Assembly: GCA_003141555.1 (NCBI GenBank)
Contig: PLMN01000028.1
Span: 66,785 to 130,784 of the forward strand
Length of the DNA: 64,000 nucleotides
DNA from: Candidatus Aminicenantota bacterium
Lineage (GTDB): Bacteria; Acidobacteriota; Aminicenantia; Aminicenantales; UBA4085
Reading direction: 5' to 3'
Made by a program: the position numbers and the translations under genes
Notes under the pieces: generated by a model
What the model was told of the DNA's origin: nothing
What the model saw: only the letters and a program-made list of their open reading frames with translations
Database searches by the model: none
Shown here: in pieces, positions 8,658 through 17,537 of the stretch
Layout of the letters: each line of letters begins with the position of its first letter
How positions within the stretch are numbered: the stretch's first letter is position 1

Positions 8658-10733
8658 TCATGTGGGGATTCGTAGACTTGAGATCCAAAGACCTTTGCTT
8701 GTGTTGTAGCCGAATTGAGAGTGTTTCGCGACTTCGTTAATGGAGCCGCCCTTGTTCAAGCATTTCCAGATCTCCTGCCCCGCAATCATCATTACAAGAA
8801 GGGTGCCTTTCAGTTCAGTCTGACGTGCTTCGGGCAAGATATTGCAGGTATTTGAAACACTCGCTACGACGGCATGATCTTCGGACTCGAATGCGACCGA
8901 GAGTTGGAGAGATGGGTTTGGCCCTTTCAGGAGCGCAAACGCATCTGATGCAAAGCCGAGCTTCTTCCTCGGCTCGAGTTTGAGGAATTCTGAAGGGACA
9001 CTATATGTATTCCCAATAATGTGCTTCCAAGCATTGCCGAGGACAGCTAGCATCCACCGATAAATCGCGCGGCTTAGATTATCTTTTTGAGTTTCAAGAA
9101 AATTTCTGATAGGAAGATTCGCTAGGCCTGTCGAAGAGCAATTCGAGTCAGCAGTATAGAGGCTTTCGGCTGCGTTCCAAAGAGCGTCGAAAGTTCGCCA
9201 ATCCTCATTAGAAATCTGGGAATCTCCTAGCCCTCTAACAATGTCTGTAACAAGGCAGAGACGCCAAGATTCACGAAGAAGGCATTTTACTAAACTGTCG
9301 CATGCGATGAGCTTGCCCCTCTTGTCCCAAAGATATCCATCGGCAGGGATTACCGAGGCGGAGGAACTTCCCCAAAGCATGCCATATTGGAGCGTCATTT
9401 CAGTGAGCCGACGGACAAAGGCCGCGGTGGACTTCTCGGGTGGTTTTCGTCGAGCGATGATTATCCCATATGTCGTAGCATAAACTTTTGAAACCTCATG
9501 GCCCATCGCTTCGCTCATTTGGGAAAAAGCGGTATCGGCGCCTTCTTTCTCCGCATCCTCCCAGTCCTCGAGTTCGCGTAAAAAGTGGTAGATAGACTCG
9601 AGGTGTTTTCGGACGAGTCCTAATAGAATTGGATCAATTGGAAATTTCGAGTATAAGTTCACTGTCCCAATCGCTGCGTCATGCATGTCCTTGCCTCCCT
9701 TGTTGCGGAATTCCAGCGAGGGGTTTAGTAGGAAGGCATAGTAATGGTCGAATGTTAGAATCTTTTCGTCCCTAAGGTATTGAGCGTAGGTTCGGTAGCG
9801 GCAGAAACGGTCTGCGGCAAAGTCGGTAAGGGAACGAATAGTTTTGGCAGGCGACTCCCCAGGGATCTTCTTGAGGTCGAGAATCCTCTTCCATTCGGGA
9901 TCATTTCTAACTGGGAGGGCTCGGAAATTCGAGAAAAAAAACGTTGAAAAGATCGCTTGGAGGATTGTACGCTCTTCAACTGTGACTTGGGGCTTAATTA
10001 CTGGAAATGGTTGCTGCGAAGCAACGCCCCCGCGTGAGAAAAAGTTCTCCCCGGTGTCGAGGGCTTTCATGAATTCGGCGGTGACGTCGAAGCAGTTAGT
10101 TCGCGCCGGAAATCTAATATTCAGGATTCCGTGTACGAAATCAGCAGGCGGTATTTCCGGGTTTGGGTCAGGGTCAAAGGTGAAATGAAAGCCGTGGATC
10201 GGTTTTGGTACATCTTTGCTTTTGTGAACAAGGAAGCCATGTTCAGCCGTCCAACCTGAGAAGCCGGAGAGCGTCACTTCTTTCTCAATTCCCATTCTAT
10301 CTAGGAAAGTGATTGGCTTCTCATAAATGTAGTAATTCCAAAAGGCTACGGGCATGAAGTACCGCGATTTATCATGCTTACCGCCGTTCGCCATTTTCCC
10401 AAAGCGTTCGGCAAAATACCAGAAGTCGGGATCTTTCTTATCGTCGATTTGGGCACCAGGCGTAGGTTTTAGCAATCCGACTCCGCGATAGCGCGGCGCG
10501 ACGAAGACGCTATCGAGATAATCGGGATTATCAGGATATGTTTCATTCAGAACTGAGGAGAGCCGTTCCGCAATTTTTACATTGATTTGCTCCTCCATAT
10601 TTCTGTAGCTATCCGCATCCTTTTTAGGGTTGAGCCAATACTCTCGGGCAATTTCGAAGCAGTCACGCGTGAGGCTTTCAAGTCGAAGCATCGCGTTCCC
10701 AAGTTGTTTTTCGTCAAGGGGGAGTTCAGTCAT
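8658..10733 (-). CDS. Histidine-kinase-like protein, divergent, 691 aa
   Basis: I infer kinase ancestry from two features. A segment near residue 409 (AMGHEVSKVYATTYG) resembles the H-box of a DHp helix, and one near 566 (VLGNAWKHIIGN) resembles the N-box of a GHKL ATPase. The expected DxGxG G1 box is absent: the aligned region reads VASVSNTCN. The C-terminal KGLWISSLRIP recalls the last strand of the fold. The first 350 residues are an unrecognised input region without membrane segments, so the protein is cytoplasmic. It lies 15 bp after the ABC ATPase gene and just before two receiver-like genes. It could be an active divergent kinase or a pseudokinase. Confidence 0.6.
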   Translation of the reverse strand: MTELPLDEKQLGNAMLRLESLTRDCFEIAREYWLNPKKDADSYRNMEEQINVKIAERLSSVLNETYPDNPDYLDSVFVAPRYRGVGLLKPTPGAQIDDKKDPDFWYFAERFGKMANGGKHDKSRYFMPVAFWNYYIYEKPITFLDRMGIEKEVTLSGFSGWTAEHGFLVHKSKDVPKPIHGFHFTFDPDPNPEIPPADFVHGILNIRFPARTNCFDVTAEFMKALDTGENFFSRGGVASQQPFPVIKPQVTVEERTILQAIFSTFFFSNFRALPVRNDPEWKRILDLKKIPGESPAKTIRSLTDFAADRFCRYRTYAQYLRDEKILTFDHYYAFLLNPSLEFRNKGGKDMHDAAIGTVNLYSKFPIDPILLGLVRKHLESIYHFLRELEDWEDAEKEGADTAFSQMSEAMGHEVSKVYATTYGIIIARRKPPEKSTAAFVRRLTEMTLQYGMLWGSSSASVIPADGYLWDKRGKLIACDSLVKCLLRESWRLCLVTDIVRGLGDSQISNEDWRTFDALWNAAESLYTADSNCSSTGLANLPIRNFLETQKDNLSRAIYRWMLAVLGNAWKHIIGNTYSVPSEFLKLEPRKKLGFASDAFALLKGPNPSLQLSVAFESEDHAVVASVSNTCNILPEARQTELKGTLLVMMIAGQEIWKCLNKGGSINEVAKHSQFGYNTSKGLWISSLRIPT

Positions 10734-10748
10734 TTCCGAATTCCATCG

Positions 10749-11477
10749 TCATCGCGCCCCTAGAACCAGGCCAAGAAAGCGCTCGAGGCGGCTGGACTTG
10801 GGGTTGTCGAGGATCGTGGGCGGACCTTGTTCGACAAGAGTTCCATTGTCGAGGAAGACGATCTGATCGGCGCTATGACGCGCGAAGTCGATGAGGTGAC
10901 TCACCAAGAGCAGGCCAACCCCTCTATTCCTGAGGGATTTCAGCCGATCGAGGATCATGGCGACATATTCTATGTCGAGGGCTGAGGTGATCTCGTCGAG
11001 AAGGAGGTAGCGTGGTTGCAGCGCGAGGGCCCGGGCGATCGCGCCGAGTTGCCGTTGGCCGAGGGAGACTTCGTTGGGGAACCGATCGGCCAAGCTGGAT
11101 ATTCCGAATTCCTTGATGATCTGGTCCACGCGGTCCTCGGGAGAGAGAATTCCACGGGACCGGAGGGGTAGTACTGCGTTCTGGCGAATCGTAAGGTGGG
11201 GCCAGAGGAAGAGCTGCTGGAATACGACCGTAATCCGTGGCCAGGCGAACTGCGTCGGAATGGGCGTATTGCGCGGAAACGTGATCGCCTGTTCGTCGAT
11301 GAAAACGGTGCCGGACGTAGGCGGGTCGAGAAGCGCGAGGCTCCGAAGGAGCATACTCTTCCCGCTTCCGCTAGGTCCGATAATTGTAGTGATCGTCCCG
11401 GGTTCGACCTGGATATCGATCCCATGGAGGATTTCGATATCACCGAAGCTCTTCCGTATCTTCTCGCCTTTGAGCAT
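10749..11477 (-). CDS. ABC transporter ATP-binding protein, polar amino acid type
   Basis: This 242-aa ATPase powers import through the neighbouring permease. It has Walker A GPSGSGKS (about residues 34-41), a Q-loop in VVFQQLFLWPHLT, a signature VSLGQRQ that replaces the usual LSGGQ, Walker B YLLLDE and the switch histidine in LLVSHL. The ATG at 11477 lies eight bases after the permease stop with AGGA upstream; the frame is open far upstream but that part is only a shadow of the permease gene. It is the third gene of the binding protein-permease-ATPase set. Confidence 0.9.
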   Translation of the reverse strand: MLKGEKIRKSFGDIEILHGIDIQVEPGTITTIIGPSGSGKSMLLRSLALLDPPTSGTVFIDEQAITFPRNTPIPTQFAWPRITVVFQQLFLWPHLTIRQNAVLPLRSRGILSPEDRVDQIIKEFGISSLADRFPNEVSLGQRQLGAIARALALQPRYLLLDEITSALDIEYVAMILDRLKSLRNRGVGLLLVSHLIDFARHSADQIVFLDNGTLVEQGPPTILDNPKSSRLERFLGLVLGAR

Positions 11478-11485
11478 TTGGATTC

Positions 11486-12151
11486 CTAACGCTCGGAGTG
11501 GTCCCTTGTGAACCGGACTCGCAACCAATGGGCAAACAAGTTCAACGGCACGCAGACCGCGATGAAAAAGAACGCCAGGAGAGTGTAGATTTCGACCGGG
11601 CGGTAGATGAGAGAGTTCACCCGCTGCGCGACGCGGAAGATCTCGTCGACGGAAATCATGCTGGCAAAAATGGTCATCTGGAAGACCGTGATCTGGATGA
11701 GCAGTAGGCCGGGAATGAGCTGCCGCAAAAGCAAGGGAAGCTGGATGTGGAAGAGAGTGTCGTTGGCTTTCATGCCGCAGACTCGCGCAGCGTCGAGGTA
11801 CTGTCTCGGGAAGTCGGTTATGGCGTTGCGGACCTGGTCGGCGACGAGGAAGATGTTGATGATGGAGAGGGTCAACGCTGCAGTGAGAAACGGGTCCACG
11901 ACGACTTTGAGGAATGCCTGGAGAGGGTAGTGCATCCAGAAGAGGAACACGAGTACGGGCATTCCCGCGAGGATGACGGAGATGACCTTCGAAGGGCCTC
12001 CCACCGATCTTCGGAAGGAGGCACCGAGGGTCCCGAGGGTGCTGCCGATGACGATGCCGGAAATCCAGACGACCGCACATAACTTAAGCGTGACGAGAAG
12101 TCCCCCCAGCATCGGCTGGCTGTACTGCTGGATGATCTGGAGAAAGTTCAT
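11486..12151 (-). CDS. ABC transporter permease, HisM/GlnP type
   Basis: The 221-aa protein has five hydrophobic segments and the cytoplasmic EAA-like loop DAARVCGMKANDTLFHIQLP, in which alanine-glycine spacing matches amino-acid importer permeases. It forms the membrane channel for the solute captured by the lipoprotein encoded upstream. No strong ribosome site precedes the ATG at 12151, and an out-of-frame ATG at 12164 has AGGGGA before it, so the exact start is uncertain. It is 55 bp downstream of the binding-protein gene. Confidence 0.88.
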   Translation of the reverse strand: MNFLQIIQQYSQPMLGGLLVTLKLCAVVWISGIVIGSTLGTLGASFRRSVGGPSKVISVILAGMPVLVFLFWMHYPLQAFLKVVVDPFLTAALTLSIINIFLVADQVRNAITDFPRQYLDAARVCGMKANDTLFHIQLPLLLRQLIPGLLLIQITVFQMTIFASMISVDEIFRVAQRVNSLIYRPVEIYTLLAFFFIAVCVPLNLFAHWLRVRFTRDHSER

Positions 12152-12206
12152 CGGGCTTCGGCATTCCCCTCGAATATTGATGAACCGGCGCGTGGGAGCG
12201 GAGCGC

Positions 12207-13088
12207 TCACTTCACTCTATAAGGCAGCGCGGCCCGGTAGTAGGCGTTAGGGGCCGGTTCGTACTTGCGAAGAATTCGCTCGACGAAACCGCTGTTCTCG
12301 ACCTCTGCGAGGGCTGTATCGATCATCTCTTTCATCCGGTAATCCCCTCCGGGAAGAAGAAACACATTGGGGAAGACCTTCACCGGCTTGTCGGCAGCGA
12401 TGTTTTTGATTTTTCCGGGGTTGTTCTTGACGTAGAGAAACCCTTTCGCGGGCTCCTCGAAGAAGGCATCGACTTTTCCGGTCGTCACATCGAGGAAGAG
12501 TTGACCCTCTCCGACGGACTCGGGGTAGGAGAGGAGCTTGGCATGGGGAAACTGGGTTTGGGCGATCTTCTCGCCGGTCGACCCGTCGATTGCACCGAGC
12601 TTGATTCCGGGTTCGTTGAGACTGGCCCAACCGCCGTCGGGAGAAAAGCGGTTCTCGTCCTGCCGGACCCAGATGCCGATAGCGCTGTAGTAGACGGGAT
12701 TCGAAAACGTCGTCTGTTTGGCCCGGTTCGAGTTCGGCCAGACGGGCGAAGCTATCATGTCATATCGCTTCGTCTGCAGGCCCGCGATCATGGTGCCCCA
12801 GCCGACTTCCTCGACGTATTCGACCTTCAACGCCATGTTCTTCGCCATTTCCTCGAGAACATCCACGAAGATCCCGGATTTCTCCTTTGTCTTGGGGTCT
12901 ACATTGAAGCCAACGGAGACGTTGACATAACCTACCCTGATCTTGCCGGATTGCATGATCTGGTCCCGGACCGAGGCCGGGGCCTGGGAAACATTCCCCC
13001 CACCAGAAGACTTCGGGGAACATCCCACAATAACCAGCAGAGAAACAACCAGGGCGACGAGGCCACTCAACAAATTTTTTCTTTTCAC
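12207..13088 (-). CDS. Solute-binding lipoprotein, SBP_bac_3 family
   Basis: The product (about 293 aa) has a basic N-terminus, a hydrophobic segment and the lipobox VIVGC, so it should be an envelope-anchored receptor. The mature part starts with the family signature GKIRVGYVNVSVGFN and contains DVLEEMAKNM and MIASPVWPNSNRAKQTTFSNPVYY, typical of periplasmic binding proteins for polar amino acids and related small solutes. The GTG at 13088 is chosen because AAAGGAG stands seven bases upstream; longer starts would add a non-signal extension. It is the first gene after the sigma-54 promoter and thus the likely entry point of the inducing compound. Confidence 0.9.
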   Translation of the reverse strand: MKRKNLLSGLVALVVSLLVIVGCSPKSSGGGNVSQAPASVRDQIMQSGKIRVGYVNVSVGFNVDPKTKEKSGIFVDVLEEMAKNMALKVEYVEEVGWGTMIAGLQTKRYDMIASPVWPNSNRAKQTTFSNPVYYSAIGIWVRQDENRFSPDGGWASLNEPGIKLGAIDGSTGEKIAQTQFPHAKLLSYPESVGEGQLFLDVTTGKVDAFFEEPAKGFLYVKNNPGKIKNIAADKPVKVFPNVFLLPGGDYRMKEMIDTALAEVENSGFVERILRKYEPAPNAYYRAALPYRVK

Positions 13089-13146
13089 GATATACTCTCC
13101 TTTGCGCACCGAAATCTTTGGGTGTGCCCTATTCTCGCTTTTATAT

Positions 13147-13165
13147 CTGCATATTTTATGCCAAT
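13147..13165 (-). promoter_or_regulatory. Sigma-54 (-24/-12) promoter of the leftward operon
   Basis: Read on the reverse strand the site is TTGGCATAAAATATGCA, with GG and GC separated by exactly ten bases, and it keeps TGGCA and TGC of the consensus. Transcription would start near 13137, about 50 bases before the GTG of the lipoprotein gene. The operon itself encodes a GAFTGA-type activator, which makes the assignment coherent. Confidence 0.75.
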
Positions 13166-13238
13166 TTCTAAAACGTGACACAACTCCTTATAACCATCTG
13201 GTCTGGCTATGATAATAGCGCTCGGATAGGCATTTCTA

Positions 13239-13272
13239 CTATACGATATAGCAATTTAACTATTTTGTATAG
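13239..13272. promoter_or_regulatory. Inverted repeat, candidate activator site
   Basis: CTATAC at 13239-13244 is mirrored by GTATAG at 13267-13272. The repeat lies about 75-110 bp upstream of the -24 element, the usual distance for an enhancer bound by a sigma-54 activator. The arms are only six bases, so chance occurrence in an AT-rich region cannot be excluded. Confidence 0.35.
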
Positions 13273-13455
13273 GGGGATACATTTGACATCATCATTTAAA
13301 ATGGCCCGTCTATATTGCGAGTTTTCTGGCAAAATCTCTTGGAGGAACCTGTAAATCGCAGTTCAGCGATGATACACTAAATGGGGGCAGAGTAGATAAT
13401 AAGACAGCACGGAAATAGCCAAGGACTTTGTGAATGCGGTATGAAGGGGTGATGC

Positions 13456-13980
13456 ATGGAAGAAAGTGGAAAGCTCGATGAGGCCGTATTGGAAGGCAGT
13501 ATTTTTATCGTTGGTTTTGGAACTCCCGTACGGGCTCACTTGCCGGAGGATGAACGAGGCCCGCGAATTGTTTGGAAGGCGCTTGAACAGGTCATTTCAT
13601 TGTTTCTTCCTCCAGATAAAAAACCAGCGCTAGTCCTGGTCGGTCCGGAGGGAGTAATCGAGACCGCTAACCTCCCAGGCGTTGTCAATGGACAGTCATC
13701 CATGGTTGCGGTGCAGAGTTTGCTACGGCATTATCGAGAAGAGCGAGAAAAGATAGCCGCGTATTGCTTGGAGATGACCAAAGACACCCCATCGCTTCTA
13801 CCTTGGCGATTAGCTTTTCCGAAGAACCTGGTTCTCTCCCCGCCCTTCGTGGTGTCTAAATTACTGACCACGATCGTTGCCCCCGGCCCTGGCCCAGATC
13901 CCGTTAAGATGGAAGAACAGTGGAAAAAAGTAATGGCACAACGATTGGCGCATCAAGAAACCCTGAAGGAAAAACAATGA
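13456..13980 (+). CDS. Hypothetical protein, 174 aa
   Basis: I do not recognise this family. The N-terminal half alternates hydrophobic strands and helices (GSIFIVGFGTPVRAH, ALVLVGPEGVIETANLPG), suggesting a compact alpha/beta fold; the C-terminus is a basic, probably coiled helix. AAGGGG precedes the ATG at 13456. Its stop overlaps the start of the next gene as ATGA, so the two are translationally coupled, and it may be a partner of the large fusion protein. No catalytic motif is visible. Confidence 0.65.
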   Translation: MEESGKLDEAVLEGSIFIVGFGTPVRAHLPEDERGPRIVWKALEQVISLFLPPDKKPALVLVGPEGVIETANLPGVVNGQSSMVAVQSLLRHYREEREKIAAYCLEMTKDTPSLLPWRLAFPKNLVLSPPFVVSKLLTTIVAPGPGPDPVKMEEQWKKVMAQRLAHQETLKEKQ

Positions 13981-16900
13981 GCCTGCCGCGGGTTCTTCGT
14001 ATATTGGTGGTCGATGATTTGGTCTTTGAGAATAAGGATCTGCGCGAGTATATCCGCAACCTTGTCTTCGTAATTGCCTTTAATTCCGAAAAGAAGCTTG
14101 AGTATGTGGATGTTGTGTTTGCCGGAACCCCGGATGCTGGGGCCAAATTATGGCAGCAGGAGGCATTCGATCTGACGCTGATCGACTCTCATTTCATTCA
14201 GAAACCGGAGACGCTATCTGGTGACTATGCGCACGACGTGCTGCTCGTCAACGCGACCTTTCAAGGACTCCTTCTCTTTAAAATATTGAAACAGTTATCG
14301 GAGGGAAAGGACGAACGGTATTTTTATCGATCCGGTAAGGACAATTTTGTAATCTGGTCGTCTCTCAAAATAAGTGATATCGAAGAGTTCCCGGGCATAA
14401 AAGAATATACCGACGCATATTATTGGCCCAAGGCAGAAGGATGGGCAAAATTTCATAAGGGCATTAAGGATGCGGTAGATCGAGTCGCCGGTAACAACAA
14501 CGCAGAGTTTTTGTTGGAGCGAGTGATAACTTTTTCGAGGTTATCGCACCGGGGTCGAGCCGTTGAATGCGACCGACAACCGTGGCCATTCGACTTCGCA
14601 GAGTGGAGTTTTCTTATCCGGGATGATTTTTCGAATCCGATATTTCCATACCTGAGAGAAGTAGTAGCTTGTAATGAACAAAACTCCTGGCGACTTGGTC
14701 GACGTTTGCCCGATACCGCACGTGGTAAAGATGTGGTTTGCCTTCCTTTTGTCCCCGCGTTGTTGGACAAACCCCTACCGGATCTTATTAAGTACCTGAT
14801 GTCCGTTATTCGCGCTGAGGAAAATGCTACGCTAGGCAGCATTATCGAGACGGTTATAATCGGTCTTCCAAAGGCGGGGAACACACTCATTTCGTCCACC
14901 AAACCAATTTATCCGGAAATATCAGATCACGCTGGTCAGGCTAAAGAAGAAGGTGGAACCGGATTTAATTTCCTTGAGAACGTGTTTCCGAACCGCTTTT
15001 TTGCTGCCGCAACGCCACTGACCGGCACCAGCGTTGTAGGCGATCAAAACGCCATCGCTGCGTTGGAAGAGAAAGTGAGATGGCTTCTCGATGGTCGATT
15101 TGGCGGAGTCATCCTCAAGACTACCTATCTCGATACACTCGACCAATGGGACGGAGTACGGTGGCCATCGATCCAGGTGCAGAGTCACATGAGGTCACGG
15201 TGTCTCTTTCCCGACACGGGGACCGCAACCCTTTGGAATACTGGTCGGACCGCCCTGGAGATGCTTCTTCCGAAGCAGCTCAACTCCTTGCTTTGCCTGA
15301 TCAAGACAAATGATCTGGAAACACACCGAGTGATTATCTCTCTCGGGAGTAAGTACTATGAGCCGGGCGAACTGAAACGGGGATATCGAGAAACCGTACG
15401 CAGCGAGTATAGGCAACTATGGGAGAAGCTATTTTCGGATGTGTTTGAGGGTTTGGAAAAAACGAATTTTCCTATTGTAGAGATCAATGTTCGCCACTTC
15501 CTCCGGGAAATTGTCGAGTATTACCTGGGGGGAGATGAGTACTTGAACCCCACAAAAGTGGAGGAGAAGTGTCCGTCGGATGTGGACGCGTTTTGGACTG
15601 AATATGCACTTTGGCTCGAGGCAGTTCATTCGATAGCGGTGGAACACAAGAAGATGCTTATATTAAAAATGCCGCACCGAAGTGACACCCTTGCTCTGAT
15701 CCGCTATGCCCTATCGCTACGCCGCCTGCACCTTCGTGCTTCTTCGGTACCTGAAAGCGATCGCAAGTACGGAGTTAGAGCAATCTCGCTTGTTAATGCT
15801 TTGAAAACACCCGTACCGCGTTCTTCTGGTTATGCAAAAAGGCATTCGGTGGCATGGTATGCCGATGCGTATGGATGGGGTGATGCCGGAGAGAAAACCG
15901 GCAAGTACCAGATGTCTGGCGCGATGGTAGCTCCCTATCGCAATCAATTACTTAGCGGTTTGCTCCGAGGCCAAACTTTGCGAGACGACGACCTCGAAGT
16001 AATGGTCTCCGGTGGGGTTACTAACCCACAAGAGATCAATGCAATCGACAACATTGAGAGAAGCGCGAAATATAGCAGTACCAAATTCCCGATACAGATC
16101 GGAACCTGGGCTTTGCTGAAGATGTCCCCTGCAAAATGGGACGATACAGCTTCATGGGGCACTCAACAAGCGCCCAGCGTTGCAGCCTTTCACTTAAATC
16201 TGTCCGACTTGAGATCGACGTGCGTCGGCACCTGTCACATTGGCTGTCAACTTCCTGGTCTTTACGAGGCCTTTTTGCAAAGGGGAACTGATAATAAGAT
16301 TGTCGTCACCGGGGTCGGCGACATCCCATTGAGCAAAGCAAGTGCCGCCATTAGGGCTTGTAGCAAGGGGCAACTTGGCATAGCTGGGGTTCCCGCTAAG
16401 AGGAAAGCTTCTGACGCTTCTTGCCTGAAAGCCATTACGCCTAGAGTAGTCAGTCTAAACGAACGGCAATGTATTGCTTGTGGCCGTTGCCAAGAGATCC
16501 ACTATTGCGACTCCTTTATGGATAGATTCAGGATGCACTTCCCTCCCTTATTGGAGCCTCGAAACTGCACTGGCTGTGGCCTCTGTGTTCAGTCCTGCCC
16601 CCAAGGGGCCTTGCAGTTGTTTAAGCCCGAACACCTCCTGGTTCTGCTGGATGACCGGGCTGAACGTCATGAGATCCTCAATGAGATTGGCGTTCCGCAT
16701 CTCTGTATCTCAAACGATGAGGTGAGGCATTTTTTTATGGCGGACGAAAGAGTATTTGTAGCAAACACCACTTTAATTGCCACTGCTGAAACTCCCGCAG
16801 AAGGATCAACCGGGCTTGGGAATATCCTCAGGGAGATCTTCAATAAGCGCGTGGGCAAAGACAAAGAATACGGGCTCGATAAATTTTGCTTGCGCAGAGA

Positions 16901-17537
16901 AAAGGAAGACCTATATTCAGAAAACAGAGCCGCTTGGCTGAACCCGAGAGGTCAGTTTGTAGGTGATGCTCTGGCGGGCGGATTGCACGCCGTGTGGGAC
17001 AACAAAATACTGCGGATGCTCTATGCCAAAGTCGCAGTCGCAGCCATGTACGTTTGGACCGATCCGGGGCAGGTGCTATTTTTGAGCCCTATCGTCGCGG
17101 TAGACACAGAACTCCGGAAAGACAAAACGGGTCGGTACCAGGTTATTAACCATCTTGTCGTTTTGAGGGGTGGAATAGTCAATGTTGAAGGCCGTTTTGA
17201 GATTCCCGCCCGGGTTGTGACTACGATCCCCACAAAAGATGCCAAGACTGCGAGTGGTCCTATTGCGATAACCTTGCCCGGTCCATCATTTAATCTTGTT
17301 CAACTGGAGGAGACAGAAAAGCAACAATACGAAGCAAGTGGCTATGGCGAGGGACGATTGGATGGATTAGATTTCCGCGGAGCGGGAAGATTTTTTGTTG
17401 AAGGCTACAACGACCTGTCGCCAGATGAACGGATAGCCATTGCCGGTTTGCCGTGGAGCGACTTGAGACACTTCCCCGGGGTAGCCGACATTGTGGAGGA
17501 GATGACAGTTCGCGAGAAACTGCGTGATTTGAAATGA
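13977..17537 (+). CDS. Receiver-like / DHOD-like barrel / 4Fe-4S fusion protein, 1186 aa
   Basis: The order of parts is unusual. Residues 1-120 resemble a receiver: ILVVDD with D13-D14 and a possible acceptor D70 in DLTLIDSHF. From about 335 the sequence resembles the dihydroorotate/dihydropyrimidine dehydrogenase flavin barrel: NRFFAAATPLTGT, FGGVILKTT, then near 676 VMVSGGVTNPQEIN and IQIGTWALL. At about 830-880 come two cluster motifs, CIACGRCQEIHYC and CTGCGLCVQSCP, as in PreA, where a barrel is followed by ferredoxin domains. The last 300 residues are unassigned, with a weak Maf-like look near the end (GRFFVEGYNDLSPDERIAIAGLP). The ATG at 13977 overlaps the previous stop and the gene end overlaps the BtpA gene. 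I infer a flavin/iron-sulphur redox enzyme whose activity may be tied to signalling; the substrate may be a pyrimidine. Confidence 0.65.
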   Translation: MSLPRVLRILVVDDLVFENKDLREYIRNLVFVIAFNSEKKLEYVDVVFAGTPDAGAKLWQQEAFDLTLIDSHFIQKPETLSGDYAHDVLLVNATFQGLLLFKILKQLSEGKDERYFYRSGKDNFVIWSSLKISDIEEFPGIKEYTDAYYWPKAEGWAKFHKGIKDAVDRVAGNNNAEFLLERVITFSRLSHRGRAVECDRQPWPFDFAEWSFLIRDDFSNPIFPYLREVVACNEQNSWRLGRRLPDTARGKDVVCLPFVPALLDKPLPDLIKYLMSVIRAEENATLGSIIETVIIGLPKAGNTLISSTKPIYPEISDHAGQAKEEGGTGFNFLENVFPNRFFAAATPLTGTSVVGDQNAIAALEEKVRWLLDGRFGGVILKTTYLDTLDQWDGVRWPSIQVQSHMRSRCLFPDTGTATLWNTGRTALEMLLPKQLNSLLCLIKTNDLETHRVIISLGSKYYEPGELKRGYRETVRSEYRQLWEKLFSDVFEGLEKTNFPIVEINVRHFLREIVEYYLGGDEYLNPTKVEEKCPSDVDAFWTEYALWLEAVHSIAVEHKKMLILKMPHRSDTLALIRYALSLRRLHLRASSVPESDRKYGVRAISLVNALKTPVPRSSGYAKRHSVAWYADAYGWGDAGEKTGKYQMSGAMVAPYRNQLLSGLLRGQTLRDDDLEVMVSGGVTNPQEINAIDNIERSAKYSSTKFPIQIGTWALLKMSPAKWDDTASWGTQQAPSVAAFHLNLSDLRSTCVGTCHIGCQLPGLYEAFLQRGTDNKIVVTGVGDIPLSKASAAIRACSKGQLGIAGVPAKRKASDASCLKAITPRVVSLNERQCIACGRCQEIHYCDSFMDRFRMHFPPLLEPRNCTGCGLCVQSCPQGALQLFKPEHLLVLLDDRAERHEILNEIGVPHLCISNDEVRHFFMADERVFVANTTLIATAETPAEGSTGLGNILREIFNKRVGKDKEYGLDKFCLRREKEDLYSENRAAWLNPRGQFVGDALAGGLHAVWDNKILRMLYAKVAVAAMYVWTDPGQVLFLSPIVAVDTELRKDKTGRYQVINHLVVLRGGIVNVEGRFEIPARVVTTIPTKDAKTASGPIAITLPGPSFNLVQLEETEKQQYEASGYGEGRLDGLDFRGAGRFFVEGYNDLSPDERIAIAGLPWSDLRHFPGVADIVEEMTVREKLRDLK

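Larger units (their letters stand above)
13089..13455. other. Divergent control region between the two operons
   Basis: This 367-bp gap separates the leftward importer/signalling operon from the rightward enzyme operon. It holds the -24/-12 promoter and the inverted repeat listed separately. For the rightward operon I find no -24/-12 site with correct spacing (near misses at 13205 and 13303 have eleven and twelve bases between GG and GC). A TTGACA at 13283 lacks a well-spaced -10. AAGGGG at about 13444 serves the ATG at 13456. Confidence 0.6.

Noticed and set aside
10749-12080. 443-aa long form of the ABC ATPase
   Set aside because: The upstream 200 codons overlap the permease gene in another frame and have proline/arginine-rich shadow composition; the ATPase starts at 11477.
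13205-13219. Second sigma-54 promoter for the rightward operon
   Set aside because: GG and GC are eleven bases apart instead of ten; another near miss at 13303-13318 has twelve. Neither fits the strict spacing.
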